The notes beneath the pieces were generated by a model. It was given only the letters and a program-made list of their open reading frames with translations, had not been told where the DNA came from and made no database searches. From Manganibacter manganicus (lineage in GTDB: Bacteria; Pseudomonadota; Alphaproteobacteria; Rhizobiales; Rhizobiaceae), in contig NZ_MDET01000013.1 in assembly GCF_002075885.1 (NCBI RefSeq), positions 1 to 64,000 on the forward strand: DNA of 64,000 nucleotides, in the 5' to 3' direction. The translations under genes and the position numbers were made by a program. How positions within the stretch are numbered: the stretch's first letter is position 1; each line of letters starts with the position of its first letter. Positions 34,138 through 42,308 of this stretch are shown piece by piece.

Positions 34138-34145
34138 TCCCCGAT
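34066..34145 (-). ncRNA. yybP-ykoY-like (manganese) riboswitch aptamer
   Basis: Reverse strand from 34142: GGGGAG, then helix GGTCGC (closing with GCGGCC), hairpin CGCG-TTCG-CGCG, helix GACTGCG (closing with CGCGGTC) with the bulge TCAACA and an apical TGCGC-ACTT-GCGCA hairpin, and a final GGCAAG. All helices pair fully (one or two G-U). GGGGAG, GCGTCAACA and the GGCAAG end are known features of yybP-ykoY aptamers, which control mntP in proteobacteria. It lies immediately upstream of, and partly inside, the mntP frame. Confidence 0.75.
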
Positions 34146-34280
34146 TGGTTGGGAGATAGAATGGGCCTTCGAAAAGTCAAATTAATTCAGATGGATAAGA
34201 ACTTAATACTCATTTGCATCTGGCGCTCCCTCCCTCCCATCGGAGACGGCGGCAACAACGACAACGTGTGGTCGCGTTGT

Positions 34281-34881
34281 CTATAACGGGAGTTGCCAGC
34301 CGGAAATAACAGCCGCTTGGCGTAGCTCTTCAATCACCTCAATCCCGACGATGGCGACGAGAAACCAGGAAACATCCGTCAGTGACCGGACAAATGCACG
34401 CGAATGAACAACGACCGTGTCTTCGCTCTCGGGCGAAACAAGGAGAGGGAAGAAGCGAGGAACTTTGGCCATGTACAAAAGATAATCATCTCCAAAGAGA
34501 CCCATAAGCCTCTTTTATGATAACCGGCCGATAGTATAAAAGAAATACGCCTGCGCTTACAACCATTAGAAAAATATTCTGCGCAGCGAGACATACTCCA
34601 ACCAGACCAAGAAAGGAAGAAAAGTAGAGTGGATTTCGGCTAAGGGAATATGGTCCGCTTCGGCAGATATCCAAGTCCTTCCGGCCACCAATATATAAGG
34701 TGCACCACAGCCTTCCAAGAACAGCAGCGAAAACCAGAAAGAACCCGAGAAACTCGACAAATCTATAGGCTAGCGTTTCAAACCCTTCGGGTTGCGTTGC
34801 TATGAGTATGGTGAGCCACGCCGGAGCCAGCAGCCAGGTTACAAATGTTCTTTTTCGCTCGATTGGTGATTTGGCATGCAT
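34281..34881 (-). pseudogene. Isoprenylcysteine carboxyl methyltransferase-family protein, frameshifted
   Basis: First frame (34881-34486) has membrane helices and the ICMT/PEMT motif GPYSLSRNPLYFSSFLGLVG, ending after VIIKEAYGSLWR. The second frame (to 34281) continues with MGLFGDDYLLYMAKVPRFFP, the family's C-terminal motif, and one more helix. A small deletion around 34505 separates the two. Such proteins methylate isoprenoid or lipid substrates in the membrane; bacterial targets are mostly unknown. It is 17 bases downstream of SleB. Confidence 0.8.
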
Positions 34882-34897
34882 CGACTGTAACACTCGT

Positions 34898-36079
34898 TTA
34901 ACTCCACCCACCGCCAAAAGTGCGGTAGAAAATATGCGAGCCAATTTGAGTCATGCGCTCCATGGAACGAGCCCAACTCGGATTGACATAAGTCGCATTG
35001 TAGTGGGTTGATGATGCCACCTCGGGCAAGAAGATCTTCCCGCCAGTCACCGCCATGGCCACATCCTTGGCGAGGCGATAGGCCCGCCTGTCGGCGATGA
35101 CATCCGGAATGCCGTCGCAGGCAAAAGAAAACTGGCATTTGTTGATCCAGCTGTCATTCTGGTAGACGACGTCGCAGACACTTGCCGGATATGCAGGGTT
35201 GCGGACCCGATTGAGGATCACTTGCGTGACCGCGGCCTGGCCCCTCACCTCTTCGCCCCGCGCCTCGAAATAGATGGCTGTGGCAAGACATTTTTGTTCG
35301 GCGGATGAAAAGACCGACGGCGGTAGAGGTTGCTTCATCCATTCGTGGTCACCCTCCGCGATGGGCGGAACGAAGCGACCCGCTTCCCCATCAGTGCCGA
35401 GCAGTGCGTCGAAGGCATTCGTGGATGCGTGGAATTCGTCTGTTGGGGCATAGGCAGTGGCGAGGATATCGGCGCCGTCGTTGTTGACCAGATTGGCAAG
35501 AATCGGTGGTACACCGACAAGACGGTCGTCCGTGGGGTTATGAAAAGCAGATCGACCCGTCAGCATTTCTGGATCAGGTTGTGTTTCAAATCCTCTGAGC
35601 AGATAGGAAACATCGGTTTCCGATGAGAACAATCGAGAGGCTAACCCCAGTTGATCTATCGGCGTGTCCAAGCTTTTCCGGGAAGCCACGCTGATGAGTC
35701 TTGGCCTTTTAGCCTCTTCAACTACACGCTGAACCGTCGGAAATACCTCACGTTCGTTGCGCAGACTGACGTGTTTATCCCCACGTGCAAGATCGAAGTT
35801 GCCTACTTGGTCCAAAAAGGCGGGAGCAGGCAGCCGGAGTTCCTGCAGATGGGAGCAGTCGTCAGCTCGCTCGACATTCGTCGCCCAGCGCTCCAGTGTG
35901 GTGCCGATCGCTATTGCGGATTTCGTACCTTGGATCCCGGTAGGTGAGGCAAAGCCGAACACGAACCAGCTTGCGCAGAGAACCGCCAGTGCTCGTCGAG
36001 GGCCGCTCGATGATCGTCGCCCCGAAGCGACCTTCGACTTGGTCTGCAATACATCATTCTCCGGATGCCCCACGCACAA
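34898..36079 (-). CDS. Cell wall hydrolase, SleB family
   Basis: About 393 aa. N-terminal membrane anchor/signal (RRALAVLCASWFVFGFASP), a long middle region without a known domain and a C-terminal SleB (hydrolase 2) domain at about 260-385: EQKCLATAIYFEARGEEVRG, QVILNRVRNPAYPASVCDVV, QFSFACDG, and ATHYNA-like STHYNATYV. The Glu in FEARGE is the expected lytic transglycosylase catalytic residue. It would cut glycan strands in the periplasm. The frame opens at a TTG (36079); TTG 36049 with GGAG upstream is an alternative. A decayed N-terminal copy is at 46985-47400. Confidence 0.85.
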   Translation of the reverse strand: MCVGHPENDVLQTKSKVASGRRSSSGPRRALAVLCASWFVFGFASPTGIQGTKSAIAIGTTLERWATNVERADDCSHLQELRLPAPAFLDQVGNFDLARGDKHVSLRNEREVFPTVQRVVEEAKRPRLISVASRKSLDTPIDQLGLASRLFSSETDVSYLLRGFETQPDPEMLTGRSAFHNPTDDRLVGVPPILANLVNNDGADILATAYAPTDEFHASTNAFDALLGTDGEAGRFVPPIAEGDHEWMKQPLPPSVFSSAEQKCLATAIYFEARGEEVRGQAAVTQVILNRVRNPAYPASVCDVVYQNDSWINKCQFSFACDGIPDVIADRRAYRLAKDVAMAVTGGKIFLPEVASSTHYNATYVNPSWARSMERMTQIGSHIFYRTFGGGWS

Positions 36080-36091
36080 GGAGAATCGATT

Positions 36092-36114
36092 GTTAACCTT
36101 GATGAAATGTTAAC
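36092..36114. repeat. 23-base element shared with 47408-47430
   Basis: GTTAACCTTGATGAAATGTTAAC occurs just upstream of the sleB start; 47408-47430 is the same at 21 of 23 positions and lies at the same place before the sleB relic. It has GTTAAC at both ends, so it may be a regulatory site copied with the gene. Confidence 0.6.
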
Positions 36115-36256
36115 GCCACCGTGAAGTGCGCGTCGCAATGTCACGGTGGGTCTGGTTTCGCTCCCATTGAACCTCATGTCCCTTGAGCATTTAGTTCGGT
36201 GGCCAACAGCTTGGGCATTCGGATCGCAATCAGGAAATGGAAGGACGACAAGCGTG

Positions 36257-36600
36257 GTGATCGATGTTTCAGCCGTCGGGCTCCTAACGGCGATCGTGGC
36301 CGGAGCCCTCTCTATTGTCTCCCGGTGTGTCGGCGGCATCCTTCTGCGATACGTCGACGCAAATTTCTTCGGCGGGGCGTTGCTTATTTGCTTTGGCCTC
36401 GTGATGGCAGGTCCGATCGCGGTACCGGTGCTTCTCAGGGATTTCAGGCTATTTGGCCGCGGACCATGTCAGGGCCGGCTCGCCCTTATACCCTTGGACT
36501 TCCGTTCGCTTTTGGCTGGACGCCCCCATGGGCCCGGCCCTTGGTTCAATCCTTAAGATGCTGTCGGGGCTCCCATCAGGAATGGTCTCTGAAGGAAAGA
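36257..36600 (+). pseudogene. ccdA relic with internal deletion
   Basis: Forward codons begin VIDVSAVGLLTAIVAGALSI then VSRCVGG, the first helix of CcdA, jump to FGGALLICFGLVMAGPIA (helix 3) and, frameshifted, to LGLPFAFGWTPPWARPLVQS, where intact copies have GLAFAFGWTPCIGPILGA. The second redox Cys is lost. It directly precedes the DUF1624 gene. Confidence 0.75.
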
Positions 36601-36608
36601 GCGTTGTC

Positions 36609-37343
36609 GTGTCGAAATTGAAGCGTTCGCGCCTGATCATTGTTGATGTGGTTCGCGGACTGGCAATCGCCGGAGTCGTCATTTTCCATCTGGTCTGGGA
36701 TCTCGATTTCACCGGGCTTCTTCCTACCGGGCTATCAAGGCATTCGTTGTGGCTGCTCTTCGGCCGCACCCTGGCGGGAACGTTCATGGCGCTGGTTGGC
36801 GTCAGCCTCGTGCTCGCCCATCGAAATCAGGTCCGCTGGGGGCCCTTTGCGAAGCGACTTGCCGTCATAGCGGCGGCCGCTCTGGCGATCTCGATCGTCA
36901 CAAAATTCGTTTTCCCGCAAAGCTTCATCTATTTCGGCATCCTCCACGCGATCGGCGTGGCCAGCCTGATCGGCGTCTTCTTCCTTCCGCTTCCGATGAA
37001 GTTGACACTCGTCGTCGGCATCGCAATGGTTGGTTTCTCCTACTCTTACAGCAACCCGATGTTCGACACGCGCTGGCTCGCCTGGATGGGATTTGCCCAG
37101 CAGCCGCCGGTCAGTAACGATTTCGTGCCGATCTTCCCTTGGGTCGGGCTCACCCTCATAGGTGTCTCGCTAACCAAGCTAGCGATCGGACTGTCAGCCG
37201 ATGAGTGGCTCAGAACTCGAGAACCGTCTGGAAAGGGCACTCGGTCACTCGCTTGGCTAGGCCGTCACAGTCTTGCGATCTACTTAATTCACCAGCCTGC
37301 TCTGCTCGCCATCATTCTGCCGCTGGCGGCGTTGCTAAGGTAG
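36609..37343 (+). CDS. DUF1624 membrane protein (heparan-alpha-glucosaminide acetyltransferase-like)
   Basis: 244 aa, seven or so membrane segments. LIIVDVVRGLAIAGVVIFHL holds the Asp and His of the family; FPWVGLTLIGVSLTK and the C-terminal LGRHSLAIYLIHQPALL resemble acyltransferase-3-like membrane proteins. Members are thought to acylate sugars or to sit beside envelope pathways; the substrate here is unknown. GTG 36609 follows GGAAAGAG; ATG 36582 is an alternative. The IS-broken paralogue is at 419-697. Confidence 0.82.
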   Translation: MSKLKRSRLIIVDVVRGLAIAGVVIFHLVWDLDFTGLLPTGLSRHSLWLLFGRTLAGTFMALVGVSLVLAHRNQVRWGPFAKRLAVIAAAALAISIVTKFVFPQSFIYFGILHAIGVASLIGVFFLPLPMKLTLVVGIAMVGFSYSYSNPMFDTRWLAWMGFAQQPPVSNDFVPIFPWVGLTLIGVSLTKLAIGLSADEWLRTREPSGKGTRSLAWLGRHSLAIYLIHQPALLAIILPLAALLR

Positions 37344-37466
37344 GCGGCCGAACCACATTCTTGATCAGCATACTTATCGAGACTGACCCCGACGCCTTGC
37401 ACCTCGAGCTACTGGAGACTGCAAATTGTGGGCCGCTTATTCCCGTTGACCCAGAAGGTCCATAAA

Positions 37467-37970
37467 ATGGCAAGATATCAGTTCCAACCAGCAAACTTTG
37501 GGCTGGCTTTCCTCATCATCTTGTCCGTTGTCTCTTTCGATCTCCTCTCGAAAATGATCATCGTCGATCTTGTAATGCAGCCGCCGCGTTTGATTTCTTT
37601 AACCAGCTTCCTCAATCTCACCCTTGGCTTTGATTCGGGAGTCTCGTTCGGGATGTTCTCGAACTTCTTTACCGAATACCCGGCGCTGCTGATGGGCGTC
37701 AGCATGGGGATTGCCTTTCTGCTCCTAGCATGGGCGTCCGGGACAAAAAGTTTGATGAAGGCCGCTGCATTGGGTCTCGTTTCCGGCGGTGCGATCGCAA
37801 ATATCTGGGACAGAATACAAAGGGGCGCTGTCACGGATTTCATCGACTTTCATGTCGGAGATTGGCACTGGCCGGCCTTCAATCTTGCCGATATCGCGAT
37901 CGCGCTCGGCGCTGCGGGATTGGTGATCGCCTCTCTTCGCAAGCAAACAAAACACGCCCACAACGGATAA
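37467..37970 (+). CDS. lspA: Signal peptidase II-like protein LspA (copy 1)
   Basis: 167 aa with four membrane segments. The conserved blocks are SFDLLSKMIIVDLV (first Asp region), FDSGVSFGMF (NxGxxF region), IANIWDRIQRGAVTDFIDFH (catalytic Asp) and FNLADIAIALG (second catalytic Asp). LspA cuts lipoprotein signals in the inner membrane. Substitutions at usually invariant places (NIWDR for NLIDR, DSG for NTG) suggest divergence. Faces a second lspA at 38364-38870. ATG 37467. Confidence 0.88.
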   Translation: MARYQFQPANFGLAFLIILSVVSFDLLSKMIIVDLVMQPPRLISLTSFLNLTLGFDSGVSFGMFSNFFTEYPALLMGVSMGIAFLLLAWASGTKSLMKAAALGLVSGGAIANIWDRIQRGAVTDFIDFHVGDWHWPAFNLADIAIALGAAGLVIASLRKQTKHAHNG

Positions 37971-38363
37971 GAGACCGCTGTAAGGGACACTGATCATGCA
38001 AAATGTTTGTGCGGAAATGTCCGATCAGGAGCGCTCCGGTTTCGACAGACACAGAATAATTGATCCTCCTGGTGCTGGTCCTCTCTCGCTGCTCGTCGGC
38101 GTACGTTTGGCACCAGCCGCATCCATATAGCAAAGAAACCGAAACCGCCGCTTCCGTGGAGCTGCACCTCTCATCACTGAGGCGCTCTATGGGACGGCAG
38201 CAACATATATTTTGCCCCTTGTCGCTGCGGGAAAGGTTGTGCTGACTTCCGGAGTGCACTGGTGACAGGGAAGTGTGTCGTGATCGGCGATCCGCATCCG
38301 AGACAGTCCGTGATAGGGGCGCACGCAGCCTTCCGACCACGATAATCCACAGTCCGCAGCTCG
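37971..38363. other. Intergenic stretch between two convergent lspA genes
   Basis: 393 bases. Forward-strand codons around 38160-38240 read LITEALYGTAATYILPLVAA in one frame, possibly a decayed membrane protein, but I cannot name it. No RNA, repeat or terminator is clear. Confidence 0.35.
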
Positions 38364-38870
38364 TCACGTCCGAGAAGGCTCGGTCTGCTTTACAGGTAGG
38401 AAGCTTTCCAACAGGAGAAGCCCGGCGCCGCAAACGATTCCGACGTCCGCCATATTGAACGACGGCCAATGCCACTGGCCAATATAGAAGTCCAGGAAGT
38501 CCGTCACGCCGCCGTGACGCAGCCGATCGACAACGTTGCCGATAGCTCCGCCCGCGATGAGGCCGAGGGCGCTTGCGGTCAAGCGATTTTCGGCGCGGCC
38601 CATCCAGACTACAAGGGCGAGAACCATGCCTATCGCGATCGCCACCAGAACCCCGGGCCGCGCTTCACCGAACAGGCCGAAGCTCACGCCCGTGTTGCGC
38701 CCAAGGACGAGATTGAAGAACCCGGTTACTGGAATCACGCGTGGCGGGTTCATGACATAGTTCAGGATCCACCACTTCGTCGCCTGATCGACGGCGAACC
38801 AAAGGAGTGCGATGGGAAGTCCAAGCCTTAGCACGCTAAAAAGGGTCTCCCTATAATATTCTCGGATCAT
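38364..38870 (-). CDS. lspA: Signal peptidase II LspA (copy 2)
   Basis: 168 aa, four membrane segments, with canonical blocks: DQATKWWILNYV, NTGVSFGLFGE, GAIGNVVDRLRHGGVTDFLD (catalytic Asp) and FNMADVGIVCGAG (second catalytic Asp). It processes prolipoproteins. Several lipoprotein L,D-transpeptidases in the window could be substrates. It is closer to the family consensus than copy 1, to which it lies convergently. ATG 38870. Confidence 0.92.
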   Translation of the reverse strand: MIREYYRETLFSVLRLGLPIALLWFAVDQATKWWILNYVMNPPRVIPVTGFFNLVLGRNTGVSFGLFGEARPGVLVAIAIGMVLALVVWMGRAENRLTASALGLIAGGAIGNVVDRLRHGGVTDFLDFYIGQWHWPSFNMADVGIVCGAGLLLLESFLPVKQTEPSRT

Positions 38871-38962
38871 TGATCGGCACCGGGAAATGCATCCCGATGA
38901 TCATCCACCCCGTGGCATTGCCCTAGAAAATTGCCCTTCAGCATTCAGTAGAACTTCCTGGA

Positions 38963-39442
38963 TCAATGGCCGCCTTCGGGCTCGATTTCGACCTGCACAG
39001 TCAAAGTTCCTGCTCGTCCGAATTCGAGGGTCAGCTCAAATGAATCGCCTTCCTTCAACTTCCGTTTCAGGCCTGTGAGCCACAGATGCTGGCGCCATGG
39101 AGCCAAGGCGACTGGTTTGCCGGGCTCCAGCTCAACTGTATCCATCCAGCGCTCGGTTTCCTCCGTCGCCACGCGGATACGCACTTCTTCGGCAACCGGC
39201 GTTGTAGCACCTGTCAATTCGGATACCGTATCCCCCTGGTTCAAGATCGGTCCATAAACGGCAATGCTCTCGCCGCTCCCAGGCGGAGCTGCCCAGATAT
39301 GGCCAACGGCAATATCGCCGAGCTTGTAACTGTGTGCTGTCGCCACGCCCGGAGCAACAATCAAGGCGAGTGCTGCCAAAGCTAATAAACGACGCCTCAA
39401 GCTCAACTGGTCTTGCGTTTTCATGGAAGGATACGCCTTCAT
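38963..39442 (-). CDS. PCuAC-family protein with degenerate copper motif
   Basis: 159 aa; signal peptide with RRRLLALAALALIVAPGVAT. Fold segments GHIWAAPPGSGESIAVYGPI and VELEPGKPVALAPWRQHLWL fit PCuAC/DUF461, but where the family has H-x10-M and HxM this protein has R-x11-M (RVATEETERWMD) and HLW. Copper binding may be altered. Its start overlaps the ctaG stop (ATGA, 39439-39442), so it is tied to oxidase assembly. Start could be Met7 instead. Confidence 0.8.
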   Translation of the reverse strand: MKAYPSMKTQDQLSLRRRLLALAALALIVAPGVATAHSYKLGDIAVGHIWAAPPGSGESIAVYGPILNQGDTVSELTGATTPVAEEVRIRVATEETERWMDTVELEPGKPVALAPWRQHLWLTGLKRKLKEGDSFELTLEFGRAGTLTVQVEIEPEGGH

Positions 39443-40092
39443 CGCCGAGGCGCATCATTGTCGAACCCGGCTGGGCCGTCGTTCTCCAGCGAAGCGTCGA
39501 GGGATTGCGATCCGGCTTTGAGATTACGGGCCGAGTCGACCTCCTCGGACGAAAGATCCTCCTGCTTGTAGAACGTGTAGGAGAGCGTGACTGCCCGAAA
39601 GCCCGACGTGTCCTTGTCCTTGAGCATCTGCTCATCGATGTAAAGGACGAGCGGCATGCGCGCGCTCTCACCTGGTTCCAGTTTCTGGTTCGTGAAGCAG
39701 AAGCACTCGATTTTGAAAAAATAGGGAGCTGTCTGATACGGCGTTACGTTGAAAACGGCCCTGCCGACTACGGTCTCGGACGACAGGTTCTTTGCATAAT
39801 AATAGGCCTGCACGGGCTCACCGAAGCGGGTCTTCACCTCGCGCTGTTCAGGTCGGAACTCCCAGGCAAGTCCGGAACCTACATTGGCGTCGAAGCGGAC
39901 CGTCACGGTCTCGTTTGATGTGGATATTGGACCTGCGGCGGCATCGGTTCGCTGCACCGTCCCGCCGTAGCCTGTCAAGTCACAGAATAGCCGATAGAGC
40001 GTTGGAGAGTAGGCGACGAGTCCCGTCATGAACGCCAATACCACGCTCAGGGCGGCCACGACGCGGATGTTTTTCGAAAGTCTTAGGTTCAT
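39439..40092 (-). CDS. ctaG: Cytochrome c oxidase assembly protein CtaG/Cox11
   Basis: 217 aa: N-terminal anchor (VVAALSVVLAFMTGLVAYS), then an immunoglobulin-like periplasmic domain with LYRLFCDLTGYGGTVQ and the copper-binding FFKIECFCFTNQKL. Cox11 inserts CuB into heme-copper oxidases. No aa3 oxidase genes lie in the window, so it must serve one elsewhere. It extends at the C-terminus (about 30 residues rich in Ser/Asp) beyond the usual end. A possible MerR-like promoter is upstream at 40160-40190. Confidence 0.93.
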   Translation of the reverse strand: MNLRLSKNIRVVAALSVVLAFMTGLVAYSPTLYRLFCDLTGYGGTVQRTDAAAGPISTSNETVTVRFDANVGSGLAWEFRPEQREVKTRFGEPVQAYYYAKNLSSETVVGRAVFNVTPYQTAPYFFKIECFCFTNQKLEPGESARMPLVLYIDEQMLKDKDTSGFRAVTLSYTFYKQEDLSSEEVDSARNLKAGSQSLDASLENDGPAGFDNDAPRR

Positions 40093-40159
40093 CGCTCAGT
40101 CTCGCTCGCTGCTTCGGACTACCGACCACGCCAGCAGGCTAGCTCCGGTTATTTGGCCG

Positions 40160-40190
40160 ACTGTGCTACCTCTACCACCTATAGGTTCAA
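40160..40190 (-). promoter_or_regulatory. Possible MerR-type promoter before ctaG
   Basis: Reverse strand TTGAAC, 19-base spacer beginning CTATAG-GTG-GTAGAG (imperfect dyad), then CACAGT. Weak compared with those at 5088, 21260 and 61586; reported because the 19-base spacing recurs. Confidence 0.35.
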
Positions 40191-40255
40191 GCATCTGGCG
40201 TGCTGCAGGTTGCCGCACGTGGCGGTGAGTCGCGGCCACGTGCGCCGGAGCGGCA

Positions 40256-40996
40256 TCATCCGATGCGCGATAGGACAGGAAAACTCTCGAGCAGCCAGAA
40301 TGCAAACGCTGAAAGGTACCCGGTAATCATGGCGACACCCATCAGGATCATGACTGCGCCGGCGAGAATCTGTAAAATCCTGCCGATCCGTCCGAAGGTC
40401 TTGATGCGCGCGGTAAGCACGTTGGTGAACACAGCTGCAAGCAGGAAGGGAACTCCCAATCCGAGTGAATAGACGGCCAGCAGCAACACGCCGTCAGCTA
40501 CGGTGGCCGAGGTCGCCCCGACCGTCAGAATGGCTCCCAGAATCGGACCAATGCAGGGCGTCCAGCCGAAGGCGAAAGCAAGGCCAAGAACATAGGCCGA
40601 CGTCACGCCGCCACCCGGCAAGCTCGCGTAGAAGCGCGCTTCCCTCATCATCCAGGGCGGCTGGATAAGCCCCGTTACAAAAAGGCCGAACACGATGACG
40701 ATCGCGCCGCCGGCCAGATTCAGTTCGTAGCGGTAGCTTATGAGTAGTTGACCCAAGACGGTTGCGCTCGCGCCGAGCACGATGAAAACGGTGGAGAATC
40801 CCAATACAAAGAAAACGCCCAGGCCAAGCGCGGGAAGGCGAGAGACCACCGCGCCGGCGGGCGTCACGCCCGGGGGAGATTGACCGGCGACATAGGAGAC
40901 GTATCCCGGCACCAGGGGCAGGACGCAGGGGGAGAGGAAGGAAACGATGCCTGCAGCGAAGGCGGTCAGCAGACCAACGTTGGAGATTTCCAGCAT
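40256..40996 (-). CDS. ccdA: CcdA thiol-disulfide transmembrane reductase
   Basis: 246 aa, six membrane segments. Redox cysteines in FLSPCVLPLVPGY (helix 1) and FGWTPCIGPILGA (helix 4). CcdA carries electrons from cytoplasmic thioredoxin to periplasmic TlpA, CcmG or ResA-like proteins. It is the last gene of the ccmG-tlpA-small ORF-ccdA operon, which supplies its partners. ATG 40996 follows GGAG; a TTG one codon earlier exists. Other copies: 55442 (intact), 23925 and 36257 (relics). Confidence 0.93.
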   Translation of the reverse strand: MLEISNVGLLTAFAAGIVSFLSPCVLPLVPGYVSYVAGQSPPGVTPAGAVVSRLPALGLGVFFVLGFSTVFIVLGASATVLGQLLISYRYELNLAGGAIVIVFGLFVTGLIQPPWMMREARFYASLPGGGVTSAYVLGLAFAFGWTPCIGPILGAILTVGATSATVADGVLLLAVYSLGLGVPFLLAAVFTNVLTARIKTFGRIGRILQILAGAVMILMGVAMITGYLSAFAFWLLESFPVLSRIG

Positions 40997-40999
40997 CAA

Positions 41000-41149
41000 T
41001 TAGCGGCTCCAGTTGAACGCGAGGCCTTCAGCCACAACCGCAACCCCTGCCAAAACAAGGCCGCGTTGGCCTTCGAGATCATACTTCGTGGCATTCATGA
41101 CATCACGGCCAGGCGGCCTTTCACTAGTTCGACCCGACGTTGCTGTCAT
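41000..41149 (-). CDS. Small single-helix protein between tlpA and ccdA
   Basis: 49 aa; Ser/Arg-rich start (TATSGRTSERPPGRDVMNAT) and one hydrophobic segment (GLVLAGVAVVAEGLAFNW). Its ATG overlaps the tlpA stop (ATGA), and it ends three bases before the ccdA start, so coupling supports a real gene. I do not recognise the family; it might help CcdA. Confidence 0.55.
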   Translation of the reverse strand: MTATSGRTSERPPGRDVMNATKYDLEGQRGLVLAGVAVVAEGLAFNWSR

Positions 41150-41691
41150 TTCATTTCCTTTGCCCGGTCTCGGGTGATTTTGCTGCGGATGAATTCGGCC
41201 ATCTCCGGCGAGTCCCATTCGGCAGGGCCGACGAGTCGGCCGAGTTCTCGGCCCTCCCCGTCGATCAGAATCGTCGTCGGCAGTCCGACCACGCCGAGGG
41301 CGAACATGGATTTGGCCGAGGGATCGATATACAAGGCAAGATTTTCGATTCCGATTTCAGAAAAGAACCGTCTCACCGCATCCGGCCCCGCCCGGTCCAT
41401 CGAAAGCGCCAGTACCTCGAAGTCAGGGCCGCCCAGCTTTGCCTGAAGCCTGTCGAGCGTGGGCATCTCCTCGCGGCATGGCAGACACCACGTCGCCCAC
41501 ACATTGAGCAGGACCGCTTTCCCTCGGAAATCGGCGAGTGTCTTATCATTCCCCTCGCCATCCTCGAAACGGATGTCGGACACCGGCTTTGGAGATTCAT
41601 GGACGGCGAAGTTCGACGGCGCCCCGGTTGCCGCCACTGACCACGCGGAGTAGAAAATAGCGCTCAGCAGGGCGATCACAAGTTTCTTCAT
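41146..41691 (-). CDS. TlpA-like periplasmic thioredoxin
   Basis: 181 aa, signal peptide (KKLVIALLSAIFYSAWSVAA), thioredoxin fold with WATWCLPC (Cys69, Cys72) and cis-Pro in VVGLPTTILIDG. TlpA-type reductases keep copper chaperones such as SCO and the CuA site reduced, or serve cytochrome c maturation. Overlaps ccmG upstream by four bases and the small ORF downstream by four. Similar to the product of 54860-55432. Confidence 0.92.
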   Translation of the reverse strand: MKKLVIALLSAIFYSAWSVAATGAPSNFAVHESPKPVSDIRFEDGEGNDKTLADFRGKAVLLNVWATWCLPCREEMPTLDRLQAKLGGPDFEVLALSMDRAGPDAVRRFFSEIGIENLALYIDPSAKSMFALGVVGLPTTILIDGEGRELGRLVGPAEWDSPEMAEFIRSKITRDRAKEMK

Positions 41692-42308
41692 GGCCGCTGC
41701 TCCCTTGCTTCTGACTGAAGGCGCTCCACAAGCGGTAGAATGGTCTTGTCCAGGGTTTCACGCGTCACCGGACCGATATGCTTGTAGGCTATTCGGCCGT
41801 CAGACCCGATGACGAATGTCTCTGGTACTCCGTAGACGCCCCAATCGATTGCTACCCGACCGTCCAGATCCGCTCCGGTGCGCGTATAGGGATCGCCCAA
41901 GGTGTTCAGCCACTTCTCCACGTCTCGGGCCTGATCCTTATAGTTGAGACCATAAAGCGGAACTATTCCTTCCTGTGCGATCTGCATGAAAAGCGGATGT
42001 TCCTCGCGGCAAGGCACGCACCAGGACGCGAAGACATTCAAGAGGGAGACCTGACCCCTAAGGTCGGCGCTCGAAAGGCCCAGTGTTCGGCCCTTGACCG
42101 GGGATAGGTTGAATTCGGGTAGCGGCTTGCCAATCAAAGCGGAAGGAATGTCATCGGCGTTCCGCGTCAGTCCCCAGCCGAGCACAACGGCGAGCGCAAC
42201 GAACACGGCCAAGGGAAGCGCAACCATGAGCCCGCGCCGCTTTTCCGATCTGAGCCGCGGCTGTGCCTCCGAGGAAGTAGTTTTGTTACCTGCCACACCG
42301 TCTTCCAT
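41688..42308 (-). CDS. ccmG: CcmG/DsbE, cytochrome c maturation thioredoxin
   Basis: 206 aa; cytoplasmic tail, one membrane anchor (GLMVALPLAVFVALAVVLGW) and a CcmG thioredoxin fold: ASWCVPCREEHPLF (Cys97, Cys100), the acidic CcmG insert (LYGLNYKDQARDVEKWLNTL) and YGVPETFVIGSDG. It reduces apocytochrome c or CcmH. It starts an operon with tlpA and ccdA here, 8 kb from the other ccm genes. ATG 42308. Confidence 0.93.
   Translation of the reverse strand: MEDGVAGNKTTSSEAQPRLRSEKRRGLMVALPLAVFVALAVVLGWGLTRNADDIPSALIGKPLPEFNLSPVKGRTLGLSSADLRGQVSLLNVFASWCVPCREEHPLFMQIAQEGIVPLYGLNYKDQARDVEKWLNTLGDPYTRTGADLDGRVAIDWGVYGVPETFVIGSDGRIAYKHIGPVTRETLDKTILPLVERLQSEAREQRP

Noticed and set aside
36092..36114. 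Possible CtrA site in GTTAACCTTGATGAAATGTTAAC
   Set aside because: The TTAA blocks are 13 bases apart, not the seven of a CtrA site; kept only as a duplicated element.
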